A stretch of 64,000 nucleotides of DNA from Amycolatopsis sp. DSM 110486 (GTDB taxonomy: Bacteria > Actinomycetota > Actinomycetes > Mycobacteriales > Pseudonocardiaceae): NCBI RefSeq assembly GCF_019468465.1, contig NZ_CP080519.1:3983001-4047000 (forward strand), in the 5' to 3' direction. This document shows positions 1-7,865 of the stretch, piece by piece; the first letter of the stretch is position 1; every line of letters begins with the position of its first letter. A program made the position numbers and the translations under genes. Below the pieces are notes generated by a model. The model ran no database searches. It was given only the letters and a program-made list of their open reading frames with translations, and was not told where the DNA came from.

Positions 1-22
1 GGTGAAGTGGTGCGAAAAGGTG

Positions 23-550
23 CTAGCGGACCCAGCCGGTGAAGCTCTGCTTCGTCCGCTTGCCGCTGCTCGGCGGCTCGACGCGCTGGTCGCGGTCGGT
101 GCGCTGCAAGGCCGTGGCGGCCGCCCGGACGAGCCAGGCGTTGACGGAGCGCCCCTCCTTGCCCGCGGCCTCCTCGACGGCGGCCTTGAGCTGTTCGGGC
201 AGGCGCACGTTGATGCGTGCGGCGGGACCGTCTTCGGAGATGAGCAGCTCGCTCTCCGGAGCGGCGGCCATGGTCGTGTCTTCGGCCGCGAGCTCGAGCG
301 GCTCGGCCGGCGGCGTGGTCACGACGAACTGCGGATCGCGGCCACGCAGGCGCAGCTCCACGGAGCCCGGAGCCAGGTCGCGGGTGATCTCGTCGGCAGC
401 GGCCGACAGCGCGTCCAGCAGCGTCATCCGGATCGCCGACTCGAGCGACCCGGTCAGCCGCTCGACCAGCTCACGCGACTCCTCGCCACCGGCTTCGGCC
501 AGTGTGGCGAACTCTCGCCCGAGGTTGCTGACGTACGTGGTCAAGTCCAT
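23..550 (-). CDS. Ribbon-helix-helix (HicB/Arc-like) DNA-binding protein
   Basis: Predicted small DNA-binding regulator of about 175 residues. The C-terminal part contains a ribbon-helix-helix signature (ARINVRLPEQLKAAVEEAA, then GRSVNAWLVRAA), as in HicB/Arc-type antitoxins and repressors. The N-terminal half is acidic and unassigned. I start it at the ATG at 550 (MDLTTYV...); an in-frame start at 643 would add a cysteine-rich stretch that looks like untranslated leader. TGGCAC repeats spaced 11 bp apart overlap this start and would suit a tandem-binding RHH dimer, so autoregulation is likely (inference). No toxin partner is visible inside the window; one could lie to the left, beyond base 1. 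Confidence 0.7.
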   Translation of the reverse strand: MDLTTYVSNLGREFATLAEAGGEESRELVERLTGSLESAIRMTLLDALSAAADEITRDLAPGSVELRLRGRDPQFVVTTPPAEPLELAAEDTTMAAAPESELLISEDGPAARINVRLPEQLKAAVEEAAGKEGRSVNAWLVRAAATALQRTDRDQRVEPPSSGKRTKQSFTGWVR

Positions 551-696
551 GGCACAACTATGGCACACGAATGGCACCATCGCAATGCCAAAGTGGCTCA
601 GATGTGTGCCGAGGTGGCACCGCGTGGCACCCTGCTGGCTCACGGGCGAAAAAAGTGCAGGTCAGGGCCGTTTTGACCCTGGCCTGGATGTGGCAC
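550..696. promoter_or_regulatory. TGGCAC direct-repeat operator candidate
   Basis: TGGCAC occurs at 550, 561 and 572 with exact 11-bp spacing, again at 615 and 625, and at 691. An inverted TGCCA lies at 586. Regular helical spacing at the start of a ribbon-helix-helix gene is the usual layout of an autoregulatory operator. Binding is inferred, not shown. Confidence 0.5.
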
Positions 697-713
697 TTCC
701 CCCAGCGCGGCGG

Positions 714-956
714 CTAGGCCGACAGCCCGAACTTCCCCTTCCGGCTCAGATCGTCGACGTAGGCGGCGGCGACGTGGGCGAAGTTCACCGACACGGTGTT
801 GCCGTCGCGCGTCCGCACGGAGTGGACCCCGCCGTGCTTGAGCAGGTCAGGGATCTTCTCCTCCACGCCGGCGGATTCGTCGTTCGTGATGGGGAAGATC
901 AGCGGTTCGCCGCCGGAGGTCAGGTGCAGGACGAGCGCGAGTTTCGGATCAGCCAT
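714..956 (-). CDS. Conserved hypothetical protein, 80 aa
   Basis: A small soluble protein starting MADPKLALVLHL and ending SRKGKFGLSA. I do not recognise the family. The start at 956 is preferred over 1016 because the extra upstream residues are Arg/Cys/Trp-rich and not protein-like. It has a compact alpha/beta look (LIFPITNDESAGVEEKIPDLL, then VRTRDGNTVSVNFAHVAAAYV) and no membrane segment or signal peptide. It is transcribed in the same direction as the RHH gene, about 160 bp upstream of it, and diverges from the ESX trio. No function is proposed. Confidence 0.55.
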   Translation of the reverse strand: MADPKLALVLHLTSGGEPLIFPITNDESAGVEEKIPDLLKHGGVHSVRTRDGNTVSVNFAHVAAAYVDDLSRKGKFGLSA

Positions 957-1091
957 GGCCCCATGCCACCAGCGCCCGATCACCGGCGGCAAGCGGGTTC
1001 GCGCACAGCAGAGCACTTCACCGGTCCGAGTAAGGCGCCTGCGAGGCGTCGGCTAGCGTTTCGTCGCGGAAACCCGACCTAGGGACGGACG

Positions 1092-1823
1092 ATGCCGTAC
1101 TCGTTCACGTTGTCACCCGCGGCGGTGGACCTGCTGCTGGAGCGGCAGGGTCTCGGCCGCACGCCGGCGCCGTTTTCGGTGGCGCACATCGGCATCACCG
1201 GCCAGGAACGCGCGGGCGTGCGCGACGCCGTGCTGCGCGACCTCGACAACCGGGGCCTGGTGCACCGCGGTTACCTCGACGACGATCTGGAGCTGGCGCT
1301 CACCACGTTCGCCCGAAGCCGCCTCGTCGTCACCGCGACAGCGCAGCTGGACGACGGGCAGCTGTTCGCGCGCGTCGCGTCCACCGGCGACCAGGCCGTG
1401 CTGGTGAAGCAGGACAACGGCATGTTGGTCTTCGAGCAGATCCGCCCGACCGGTCTCGTGCCGGCGCTGGTCGACCTGCTGCCGCCCGGGGCCGCTGCGC
1501 CCGGCCAGTCCGTGACGATCACGCGCCCGGCGAAGCAGCCCCGCCGGGACGGGTACGACCCGTTCGCCGCGTCGAACGCCCCGCGAAACCCGCAGCTCAG
1601 GTCCGTCGAGCGGATCTTCGAAAAGCCGCGGCTGCGGGTCGGGCAGTTCACGATCGGCGCGCAGCCGCCGCTCGTCTGGTTCGACACGGAGCTCGGCCGC
1701 TACCTGCTCAGCACCCGCGTCGCCGACGACGGGCAACGCTGGCTCACCTACGCGCCGGCCGACAACAACCGCCTCGCCCAGCAGCTGTTCACGCAGCTGG
1801 AGGCGTATTCCGCAAACGCCTGA
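1092..1823 (+). CDS. EspG-family ESX secretion-associated protein
   Basis: A 243-residue protein with the EspG fold signature: an N-terminal MPYSFTLSPAAVDLLLE, a long alternating beta/alpha body and a terminal region (RVADDGQRWLTYAPADNNRLAQQLF) typical of EspG proteins. EspG proteins are cytosolic chaperones that bind PE-PPE-type substrates and deliver them to the type VII (ESX) secretion machine. It is followed after 32 bp by a PE-like and a PPE-like gene, its probable clients. No core ESX genes (EccC, MycP) are visible, so the trio looks like an orphan substrate/chaperone module served by a machine elsewhere. Confidence 0.8.
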   Translation: MPYSFTLSPAAVDLLLERQGLGRTPAPFSVAHIGITGQERAGVRDAVLRDLDNRGLVHRGYLDDDLELALTTFARSRLVVTATAQLDDGQLFARVASTGDQAVLVKQDNGMLVFEQIRPTGLVPALVDLLPPGAAAPGQSVTITRPAKQPRRDGYDPFAASNAPRNPQLRSVERIFEKPRLRVGQFTIGAQPPLVWFDTELGRYLLSTRVADDGQRWLTYAPADNNRLAQQLFTQLEAYSANA

Positions 1824-1855
1824 CCGCGGCCGTCGTCGTCAGTAGACTTCGGGTC

Positions 1856-2284
1856 ATGACCTTGGTGGAGCCGGGACAGGTCGCCGGCCTGGACCCGAAG
1901 GCCGTCGCTGCCGCGGCGGCCGAGACGACGAAACTCGTGAACGCCGCGAAGTCGGGCAGCTTCACCATCTCCGGTGAAGCGCTCGAGGGCCTGCGCCAGG
2001 CGCTGTCCGACATGGTGACGCGCGTGGACCGGCTGACCGGTTCCACGGCCGCGCTGGACCAGGCCCCGCAGCTCGGGAGCCACCCGTACGGGCACGCGGT
2101 GGCGGCCCACGACCTCAAGGCCGCGTCGCAGGACGTCGGGTCCGTCCGGTCGGCGCTGGGGCAGTTCCGCGACGTGCTGACCGAGGCCGACGAGGCGCTG
2201 GCCCGCGCCGGCGGCGTCTACCGCACCGGTGAGGACAGCGCCGTCGACGCGCACGCCGCCCACAAGACGGGGGACCTCGCATGA
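1856..2284 (+). CDS. PE/WXG100-like small ESX protein
   Basis: A 142-residue, Ala-rich, mainly helical protein lacking signal or membrane segments. The middle (KLVNAAKSGSFTISGEALEGLRQAL, then two further long helices) fits a PE/WXG-like four-helix partner for a PPE-like protein. Its stop overlaps the next start by four bases (ATGA), implying translational coupling and probable heterodimer formation with the downstream PPE-like product. Assignment to the ESX substrate class rests on context and helical character, because no strict PE motif is seen. Confidence 0.6.
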   Translation: MTLVEPGQVAGLDPKAVAAAAAETTKLVNAAKSGSFTISGEALEGLRQALSDMVTRVDRLTGSTAALDQAPQLGSHPYGHAVAAHDLKAASQDVGSVRSALGQFRDVLTEADEALARAGGVYRTGEDSAVDAHAAHKTGDLA

Positions 2285-3384
2285 CCGCGCCGCAGCCGGG
2301 GCTCGAGCCGTCCGACGCCGACTACCTCGGCCACACCCACGAGCAGCTCCAGCAGTTCGTGACCACGAACCTCGACGTGAAGCAGGTCGCCGACGTCTCC
2401 GCGGCCTACACCGAGGTCACCAAGGCCTTCGACGACTTCGCGACGCAGCTGACCGAGGCCGTCAACAAGTCCAAGGGCTCGTGGGAGGGCAGCGCGGCCG
2501 AGAGCGCGCAGGCCTACTTCGCCACGCTCGGCTCGTGGGCCGACGCCACGGCGCAGAACGCGAAGCTCGCCGCGCAGACCGTCGACGACCAGGGCACGGC
2601 CGCGCAGAACGCGCGCAATGCGATGACCGAGTCGATCCCGTTCGACTGGACCGACGAGATGGCGCACTGGACGTCGGCCGGCCCGTTCGACCTCGGCGAC
2701 ACCGTCGACCAGTCGCTGAAGAAGCAGCAGGCCAGCCAGTCGGCTCACGAGCAGGCCGCGCAGACGATGTCGGACTACGACCACTCGCTGTACTCGGCCG
2801 CGTCGAAGCAGCCGGTGTTCGCGGACCCGCCGAAGTTCGGCACGGGCAGCGTGACCACGGCCTCGGCCGTCCTCCCCGCGGCCGCGACCTCCACCGACCA
2901 CCACGGCGGCGGTGGCTCCGATTCCGGCGGCCAGGTTTCGTCCGCGCCGAGCCAGATCACGGGCTCCGGCCACGTGCCGCCCGCCCCCAACGCCGCCACC
3001 ACGGCGTCGAGCTTCGAGCCCGCGGCGGGCCAGCAGCAGGCCGGTGCCGCGGGTGCGTCGGGCGCCGGCGGGATGCCCATGGGCGCGATGCCGATGGGCG
3101 GCAGCATGGGCGCTGGTGGTGGCGGCGGCTTCGGCGCCGACGAGGAGTACCAGTCCAAGTTCAGCCGCGGCGGCGGCTTCGGCCCGGGCGAAGGCGCCGC
3201 GCCGGGCGGTGCGGGTGGCCTCAGCGGCGCGCCCGCGCGGGCCGGCATGGGCATGGGGATGGGTGGCGGTGACGCTCGCTACGAAGAGGACGAAGCGGAC
3301 GGCGCGCGCTTCTTCTCCCATGTGGACGAAGACGACGAGTACGGCGCCGACCTGCGTGCCGCTCCGCCGGTGATCGGGGAGTAG
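2281..3384 (+). CDS. PPE-like ESX substrate with Gly/Met-rich tail
   Basis: A 367-residue protein. Residues 1-175 form a helical PPE/WXG-type domain with a WEGSAAESAQAYF motif. Residues 200-330 form a low-complexity Gly/Ala/Ser linker with an MPMGAMPMGG stretch. The acidic C-terminus carries a YQSKF-type segment and ends APPVIGE. Such proteins are exported by type VII systems as partners of PE-like proteins and are recognised by EspG, encoded two genes upstream. A second ESX operon at 48-52 kb encodes a differently built protein whose last residues (PPTIGA) match this tail, suggesting a shared C-terminal signal (inference). Confidence 0.75.
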   Translation: MTAPQPGLEPSDADYLGHTHEQLQQFVTTNLDVKQVADVSAAYTEVTKAFDDFATQLTEAVNKSKGSWEGSAAESAQAYFATLGSWADATAQNAKLAAQTVDDQGTAAQNARNAMTESIPFDWTDEMAHWTSAGPFDLGDTVDQSLKKQQASQSAHEQAAQTMSDYDHSLYSAASKQPVFADPPKFGTGSVTTASAVLPAAATSTDHHGGGGSDSGGQVSSAPSQITGSGHVPPAPNAATTASSFEPAAGQQQAGAAGASGAGGMPMGAMPMGGSMGAGGGGGFGADEEYQSKFSRGGGFGPGEGAAPGGAGGLSGAPARAGMGMGMGGGDARYEEDEADGARFFSHVDEDDEYGADLRAAPPVIGE

Positions 3385-3392
3385 CTCTGGCT

Positions 3393-3434
3393 GTACGAAA
3401 AGGGCCCCTCGCGTTCGAGGGGCCCTTTTCGTAC
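3393..3434. terminator. Perfect 19-bp stem bidirectional terminator
   Basis: Arms 3393-3411 and 3416-3434 are exact inverted repeats around a CGTT loop. The stem contains an AAAAGGGCCCC core, so each strand ends in a short T run. It separates the convergent PPE-like and GlfT1-like genes. Confidence 0.85.
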
Positions 3435-3440
3435 TGAGTC

Positions 3441-4352
3441 TCAGTAGCGGTAGAACTTCTCCGCCCGGCCTTGCCGCACCAGCTTCAGCCACTGCAGGAA
3501 CGCCTTCGGATCGCGCTTCACGCCCACGAAGTACAGGCCGAAGCGGATCACTTCCAACGCGCCGATCTTGCGCATGCCCGGCTGCGAGAGCAGGTAGCCG
3601 CGGTTGCGGTAGGTGTAGTAGCGCTTGACCTCGTTCTCGGGGTCCTGCGCGTGGAACCTCCCGCCCAGCATGGGTTTGAACTCGTCCGAGCCGTCGGGGT
3701 GCAGGTAGGTCGTGCGCAGCGACGTGCCGAACGGCAGGCCCGAGCGCACGAGCCGGCGGTGCAGCTCCACCTCGTCGCCGCGGAAGAACAGGCGCAGGTC
3801 CGGCACGCCCGTGACATCCAAAGTGGACGCGCGGAACAACGCGCCGTTCATGAGCGACGCGATGCCCGGCAGGAAGTCCGTGCCCAGCTCCGCCGACGAG
3901 CGCTTCCACGTGAGCCCGCGCCGCAACGGGAACGCGAGCTTGGCCGGCGCGTTGATGTTCGCCACCACCGGCGAGATCTCCGCGAGGCCGCGCTTTTCCG
4001 CTTCCTCCAACAGGATCTGCAGCACGTGCTCGTCGGCGGGACGGCCGTCGTCGTCGGCGAGCCAGACCCACTCGGCGCCGAGGGCGAGTGCGTGGAGCAT
4101 GCCGAGCGCGAACCCGCCCGCGCCGCCGAGGTTCCGGTGCGAAGGCAGGTACGTGTAGGGCAGCGGGTACGCCTCGACGACGTCCCGCGCCGACTGGTCC
4201 GGACCGTTGTCGACCACCACGAGGTGGTCGACCGGCCGCGTCTGCGCGGCGATGATCTTCAGCGAGTCCGCGAGCAGCTCACGACGGTGGCGCGTCACCA
4301 CCACGCCGACGACGGCGCCCTCGGGCAGCTGCTGGGTCTCGCTGGTCATCAT
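3441..4352 (-). CDS. glfT1: GlfT1-like galactofuranosyltransferase (GT2)
   Basis: A 303-residue GT-A glycosyltransferase. Visible features are the N-terminal nucleotide-binding strand (VVGVVVTRHRRELL), a DDDGR metal/nucleotide motif at residues 100-104 and a FFRGDEVELHRR acceptor-side motif around 189-200. In mycobacteria GlfT1 (Rv3782) adds the first galactofuranose residues to the lipid-linked linker of arabinogalactan. It lies directly after wzm and wzt, with a four-base overlap with wzt, in the same conserved trio as Rv3781-Rv3783. A rhamnosyltransferase role is the main alternative, but the context favours galactan initiation. Confidence 0.8.
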   Translation of the reverse strand: MMTSETQQLPEGAVVGVVVTRHRRELLADSLKIIAAQTRPVDHLVVVDNGPDQSARDVVEAYPLPYTYLPSHRNLGGAGGFALGMLHALALGAEWVWLADDDGRPADEHVLQILLEEAEKRGLAEISPVVANINAPAKLAFPLRRGLTWKRSSAELGTDFLPGIASLMNGALFRASTLDVTGVPDLRLFFRGDEVELHRRLVRSGLPFGTSLRTTYLHPDGSDEFKPMLGGRFHAQDPENEVKRYYTYRNRGYLLSQPGMRKIGALEVIRFGLYFVGVKRDPKAFLQWLKLVRQGRAEKFYRY

Positions 4353-5164
4353 TCCCCGCCGTTCTTCGTGCCCACGGGCTCGATGCCGAGCCGCTCCAGG
4401 CCTTCCTGGCTCATGTTCTCGAACGGGTCGCGGCCCTTGTAGCCGGTGAGGACCTCGCGCAGCGAACCCTGCTGCTTGACGTTGCCCTCGTCCATCCAGA
4501 TCGCGGAGTCGCAGAGCTCGAAGAGGAACTCGTCGGAGTGGCTCGCGAAGACCAGGATGCCGGAGCGCTTCACCAGGTCCTTGAGGCGGTCGCGGGCCTT
4601 GTTGAGGAACGCCGCGTCGACCGCGCCGATGCCCTCGTCGAGGATCAGGATCTCGGGGTCGATCGAGGTGACGACACCCAGCGCCAGGCGCACGCGCATA
4701 CCCGTGGAGTACGTGCGCAGCGGCATCTGCAGGTAGTCGCCGAGCTCGGTGAACTCCGCGATGTCGTCGACCCGCTTCTCCATCTCCTTGGCGGTCATGC
4801 CGAGGAAGAGGCCGCGGATGATGATGTTCTCGACGCCGGAGATCTCCGGGTCCATGCCGATGCCGAGGTCGAAGACCGGGGCGATCTTGCCGGTGATCCG
4901 GGCCGCACCGCGGGTGGGCTCGTAGATGCCGGCGAGCAGGCGCAGCAGCGTGGACTTGCCGGCGCCGTTGTGGCCGACCAGGCCCACGCGGTCGCCTTCG
5001 CGCAGCTTCAGGGTCACGTCGTGCAGCGCCTCGATGATCGGCACCTTCTGGTCCGTGCCGATCTTGCCGCCGACCTTGCCCAGCACGCGCTTCTTCATCG
5101 ACCGCGTCTTGGCGTCGAAGATCGGGAAGTCGACGTACGCGTTGTGAACGTCAATGCTGACCAT
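4349..5164 (-). CDS. wzt: Galactan/polysaccharide ABC exporter ATPase (Wzt type)
   Basis: A 271-residue ABC ATPase. The Walker A motif GHNGAGKST is at residues 64-72, the signature YSTGM near 152-156 and the Walker B segment ILILDEGIG near 172-180. An N-terminal extension of about 40 residues is typical of Wzt/RfbE transporters for lipid-linked polysaccharide. There is no C-terminal carbohydrate-binding domain, as in the mycobacterial galactan exporter ATPase Rv3781. It starts three bases after the wzm stop and overlaps glfT1, so the three genes form one operon. Confidence 0.9.
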   Translation of the reverse strand: MVSIDVHNAYVDFPIFDAKTRSMKKRVLGKVGGKIGTDQKVPIIEALHDVTLKLREGDRVGLVGHNGAGKSTLLRLLAGIYEPTRGAARITGKIAPVFDLGIGMDPEISGVENIIIRGLFLGMTAKEMEKRVDDIAEFTELGDYLQMPLRTYSTGMRVRLALGVVTSIDPEILILDEGIGAVDAAFLNKARDRLKDLVKRSGILVFASHSDEFLFELCDSAIWMDEGNVKQQGSLREVLTGYKGRDPFENMSQEGLERLGIEPVGTKNGGE

Positions 5165-5167
5165 GTG

Positions 5168-6076
5168 TCACACCCAATACGAGACGCGAGAGCGGTAATT
5201 GCGCATGGCGACGAGCGCGAGCGCCCAGCCGACGATCGTGAGCCCGCCGACGACGGCCCAGCTGGTCCAGCTCACGGCTTCCCCGAGTAGTGGGGCCCGG
5301 GTCACCTGCATGTAGTGGTACAGCGGGTTCGCCTTGATGAACGGCAACGCCCAGGACACGCTGTCGCGCGCGCCACCGGCCTCGAGCTGGTCGACCGGCC
5401 AGACGATCGGCGTTGCGTAGAACAGCAGCTGGATCAGGGAGTTGATCACCTGCGGGATGTCGCGGAAGCGCGTCGAGATGATCCCGAGCAGCAGCGCGGC
5501 CCAGCACGCGGTGAGTCCCAGCAGCAGGAAGCCCGGAATGGCGAGGAAGATGTTCCAGCTCAGGCCCGGGTGGCAGAACTTGTCCGGGACGCACGCGCCG
5601 GTCTTCGTGCCGAGCGAGTACGGCCCGTCGAGCGCGCCGAAGAAGATGATCAGCAGCACGAAGTACACGATCATGTTGTGCGCGAGCAACAGGGTCTGAC
5701 GCCAGACGGTGCGCAGCACGTAGACACTCAGCGGCGCGGGGAGCTGCTTGATCATCCCCTCGTTCGCGATGAACGTCTCCATGCCCTCGGACAGACAGCC
5801 CTGGATGAAGCCCCAGATGATGAACCCGGTGGAGATGTAGGGCAGGAACACCTGGATGGGCAGGTTGAACAGCTGTGAGTACAGCAGGCCCAGCCCCAGC
5901 GCGATGACCGCCTGGCTGATCGTGATCCAGAACGGACCGATCACCGACCGGCGGTAGCGCTGTTTGATGTCCTGCCAGCCAAGGTGGGTCCACAGCTGGC
6001 GAGCTGCGAGACCCTCCTTGATGTCGGCGATCGCCCTGGAGAACGTCTTGCGGTCCGACGCAGGTGGTAACGGCAT
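5168..6076 (-). CDS. wzm: Galactan/polysaccharide ABC exporter permease (Wzm type)
   Basis: A 302-residue ABC-2 type permease with a cytoplasmic N-terminus (IADIKEGLAARQLWTHLGWQDIKQRYRRSV) and about six membrane segments, matching the RfbD/Wzm family and M. tuberculosis Rv3783. It would flip undecaprenyl/decaprenyl-linked galactan across the membrane with the Wzt ATPase. I use the ATG at 6076 (MPLPPASDRKTF); upstream in-frame codons encode a polar leader-like stretch. It is the first gene of the wzm-wzt-glfT1 operon and diverges from the nonulosonate cassette. Confidence 0.9.
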   Translation of the reverse strand: MPLPPASDRKTFSRAIADIKEGLAARQLWTHLGWQDIKQRYRRSVIGPFWITISQAVIALGLGLLYSQLFNLPIQVFLPYISTGFIIWGFIQGCLSEGMETFIANEGMIKQLPAPLSVYVLRTVWRQTLLLAHNMIVYFVLLIIFFGALDGPYSLGTKTGACVPDKFCHPGLSWNIFLAIPGFLLLGLTACWAALLLGIISTRFRDIPQVINSLIQLLFYATPIVWPVDQLEAGGARDSVSWALPFIKANPLYHYMQVTRAPLLGEAVSWTSWAVVGGLTIVGWALALVAMRNYRSRVSYWV

Positions 6077-6235
6077 CGAGACCTCGGGTTCGGCTACGTG
6101 AACCGTGCTGGTGGCATGCACGTGGACGAGGGTACCGATCGGAGGTCTCGTCCTCGGGACGCCCCGGCCCAGGCGTGCGCCGGACCTGTCGATGCCGCAC
6201 CGGACACGCGGTGTGTCCTGGTAGTTTCTTACTCC
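6077..6235. promoter_or_regulatory. Divergent promoter region, exporter versus nonulosonate cassette
   Basis: This 159-bp gap separates divergent start codons and must hold promoters for both the galactan-export operon and the GT29-led operon. I see no clear palindrome or consensus -35/-10 pair. The possibility of shared control is inference from layout only. Confidence 0.4.
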
Positions 6236-6895
6236 ATGACTGCTGCTCTCGGTGCGGCGAGCCTGATGGTCGATCTCCTCGCGGCGTACGCCGATCGTCC
6301 CGACCCCAAGTCGGTCGCGGTCGTCGGCAACCAGCCCCTGGACCCGGACTCGGCTCGGGCGAAGGCCGTGGACGACTGCGATCTCGTGATCCGCGTCAAC
6401 GGTTTCGTCGTCGATGAGCCGGAAGGCCCGGAGGTGACCGGGCGCAAGGTCCACGCCGTGGTCTTCAACCGCGCCGTGCGGGCCACTCGCCACGTTTTCC
6501 GGGACTACCGCAGCAGGCTGTACCTGCTGGTGGAGCCGGGCCGGCTGCACTGGGAACCGGAGGCGCTGCCGGGCTGGTGGCCCGCTGACCTGGGGTTCGT
6601 GCCGGTGCCCAACCGTGAGGTCGTGTTGCCGTTGTCCGACGCGCTCGGCCTGCCGACGCGCACCGAGTCGACCTGGTCGACCACGGGCACGCTCGCGGCG
6701 TGGATCGCGCGCACGTCGTTCCCCGACGCGCAGCTGGTCCTCACCGGGTTCTCCTTCATCGACAACCCGAACCAGACTTCGTGGGAGCACGCTGCCGGCG
6801 ATTCCTGCATCGTGGGTCCCGAGCATCAGATCGCCGCCGAGGGCAGGCTGCTGGACACGTGGACCCGGACCGGCGACACCGTTCTGCTGCGCTGA
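6236..6895 (+). CDS. GT29 sialyltransferase-like glycosyltransferase
   Basis: A 219-residue protein with sialyltransferase-type motifs in the right order. An L-motif-like VAVVGN (27-32) is followed by DLVIRVNGF (49-57). An S-motif-like STTGTLAAW (148-156) precedes QLVLTGFSFI. A VS-like pair has His197 and Glu202. GT29 enzymes transfer nonulosonic acids from CMP donors. As the first gene of a cassette encoding complete CMP-pseudaminate-type synthesis, it is the natural candidate for the nonulosonyl transferase. It is shorter than eukaryotic GT29 proteins and lacks a membrane anchor, as expected for a bacterial cytosolic form. The start at 6236 is chosen because upstream residues are Arg/Pro-rich and not conserved in character. 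Confidence 0.7.
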   Translation: MTAALGAASLMVDLLAAYADRPDPKSVAVVGNQPLDPDSARAKAVDDCDLVIRVNGFVVDEPEGPEVTGRKVHAVVFNRAVRATRHVFRDYRSRLYLLVEPGRLHWEPEALPGWWPADLGFVPVPNREVVLPLSDALGLPTRTESTWSTTGTLAAWIARTSFPDAQLVLTGFSFIDNPNQTSWEHAAGDSCIVGPEHQIAAEGRLLDTWTRTGDTVLLR

Positions 6896-6928
6896 CCCAG
6901 TTTTCCGAATCCCGAAGGAACCGTCCCC

Positions 6929-7375
6929 ATGGCAGTCCAGAAACTCCGCTCCGGCCTGTTCAACCGGATCGCCCGGCTCATCGACTTCCGCATCGAAGAG
7001 CGGATGCGCGAGACCGTTCGCGACCTGAACCACCGCGTCAACGACCTCGAGCACGCGACCGCCGACCACCGGCGCCGGCTCGACGCCGCGGAGTCGGGCC
7101 TCGAGCACGCCCGCGGCGACCTGCTCTGGACCCGCGCCGAGCTCGACCGGATCATCCCCCACATCGCCGCGCAGGAGGCGCAGCTCGAGACGCTGCGGGA
7201 GTCGATGGCACTCGTGCCGCGCGCCGACAGCGCTGAGATCGCCGAGTCGCGGTCGCTGATCGAGGAGATCCAGCGCCAGCACGCGCAGATCCGCGTCCGG
7301 CTCGCCGGCATCGCGCGGTACGAGGACCGGCTGCGCCGCCTCGAGGACAACCGCCTGGCGCCGTCGGCCCAGTGA
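6929..7375 (+). CDS. Coiled-coil protein of the nonulosonate cassette
   Basis: A 148-residue protein that is almost entirely charged heptad-like helix. It runs from residue 15 (RLIDFRIEERMRETVRDLNHRV) to about residue 140 (YEDRLRRLEDN), with no signal or membrane segment. I do not recognise a family. It lies between the GT29-like gene and the acetyltransferase, and its stop overlaps the next start (GTGA), so it is co-translated with the pathway. A scaffold or chain-length role is possible by analogy with coiled-coil partners of polysaccharide glycosyltransferases, but that is speculation. Confidence 0.65.
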   Translation: MAVQKLRSGLFNRIARLIDFRIEERMRETVRDLNHRVNDLEHATADHRRRLDAAESGLEHARGDLLWTRAELDRIIPHIAAQEAQLETLRESMALVPRADSAEIAESRSLIEEIQRQHAQIRVRLAGIARYEDRLRRLEDNRLAPSAQ

Positions 7376-7833
7376 GCCCGCTCGCGGCTCGCGAGGCCAC
7401 CGAGGCCGACGCCGAGCTGCTGCTGGCCTGGCGAAACGACCTGCGCACGCGGGAGGCGTCGCGGTCAAGTGGCGTGATCGAGCTAGCTGACCACTTGCGG
7501 TGGCTGCGCGGCGTGCTGGCTTCGCCGGATCGGCTCCTGCTGGTCGTTTCCGACGACGACGGGCCCGTGGGCACCGTGCGGTTCGACCGGGAACGACCGG
7601 GGGAGTGGGAAGTCAGCATCACGCTCGCTCCGGCGAGCCGTGGTCGGGGACTTTCCCTCGCTGTGCTCACGCTCGGCGAACGCGTGCTCATCGAGCGTGA
7701 GACGGTGAGCGCGATCCTCGCCGCCGTGCACCAGGACAACGCGGCTTCGGCGGCATTGTTCGAGCGCGCCGGGTACGTCGAGTCGGCGCCCGCCGAGAAC
7801 GGCTTCCGGTGGCTGCGCAAGACTCGGGGGTGA
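7372..7833 (+). CDS. pseH: PseH-like GNAT N-acetyltransferase
   Basis: A 153-residue GNAT enzyme starting at a GTG that overlaps the previous stop. It opens with the PseH-like pattern REATEADAELLLAWRNDLRTREAS and has an acetyl-CoA loop in ASRGRGLSLAVL near residue 90-100, then the late HQDNAASAALFERAGY segment. In the pseudaminate pathway PseH acetylates the 4-amino group of the sugar nucleotide made by PseC. Assignment beyond generic GNAT rests on this WRN-type N-terminus and on the neighbouring pse genes. Enzymes of the RimJ type look similar and remain the alternative. Confidence 0.75.
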   Translation: MSPLAAREATEADAELLLAWRNDLRTREASRSSGVIELADHLRWLRGVLASPDRLLLVVSDDDGPVGTVRFDRERPGEWEVSITLAPASRGRGLSLAVLTLGERVLIERETVSAILAAVHQDNAASAALFERAGYVESAPAENGFRWLRKTRG

Positions 7834-7865
7834 CCCGCACGCGCACCACCGGGAGGACGCCACCC

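Noticed and set aside
2218..4071. 617-codon minus-strand open frame over the PPE-like and GlfT1-like genes
   Set aside because: It is an Arg/Gly-rich shadow frame in high-GC DNA. The real genes on both strands have clear domains.
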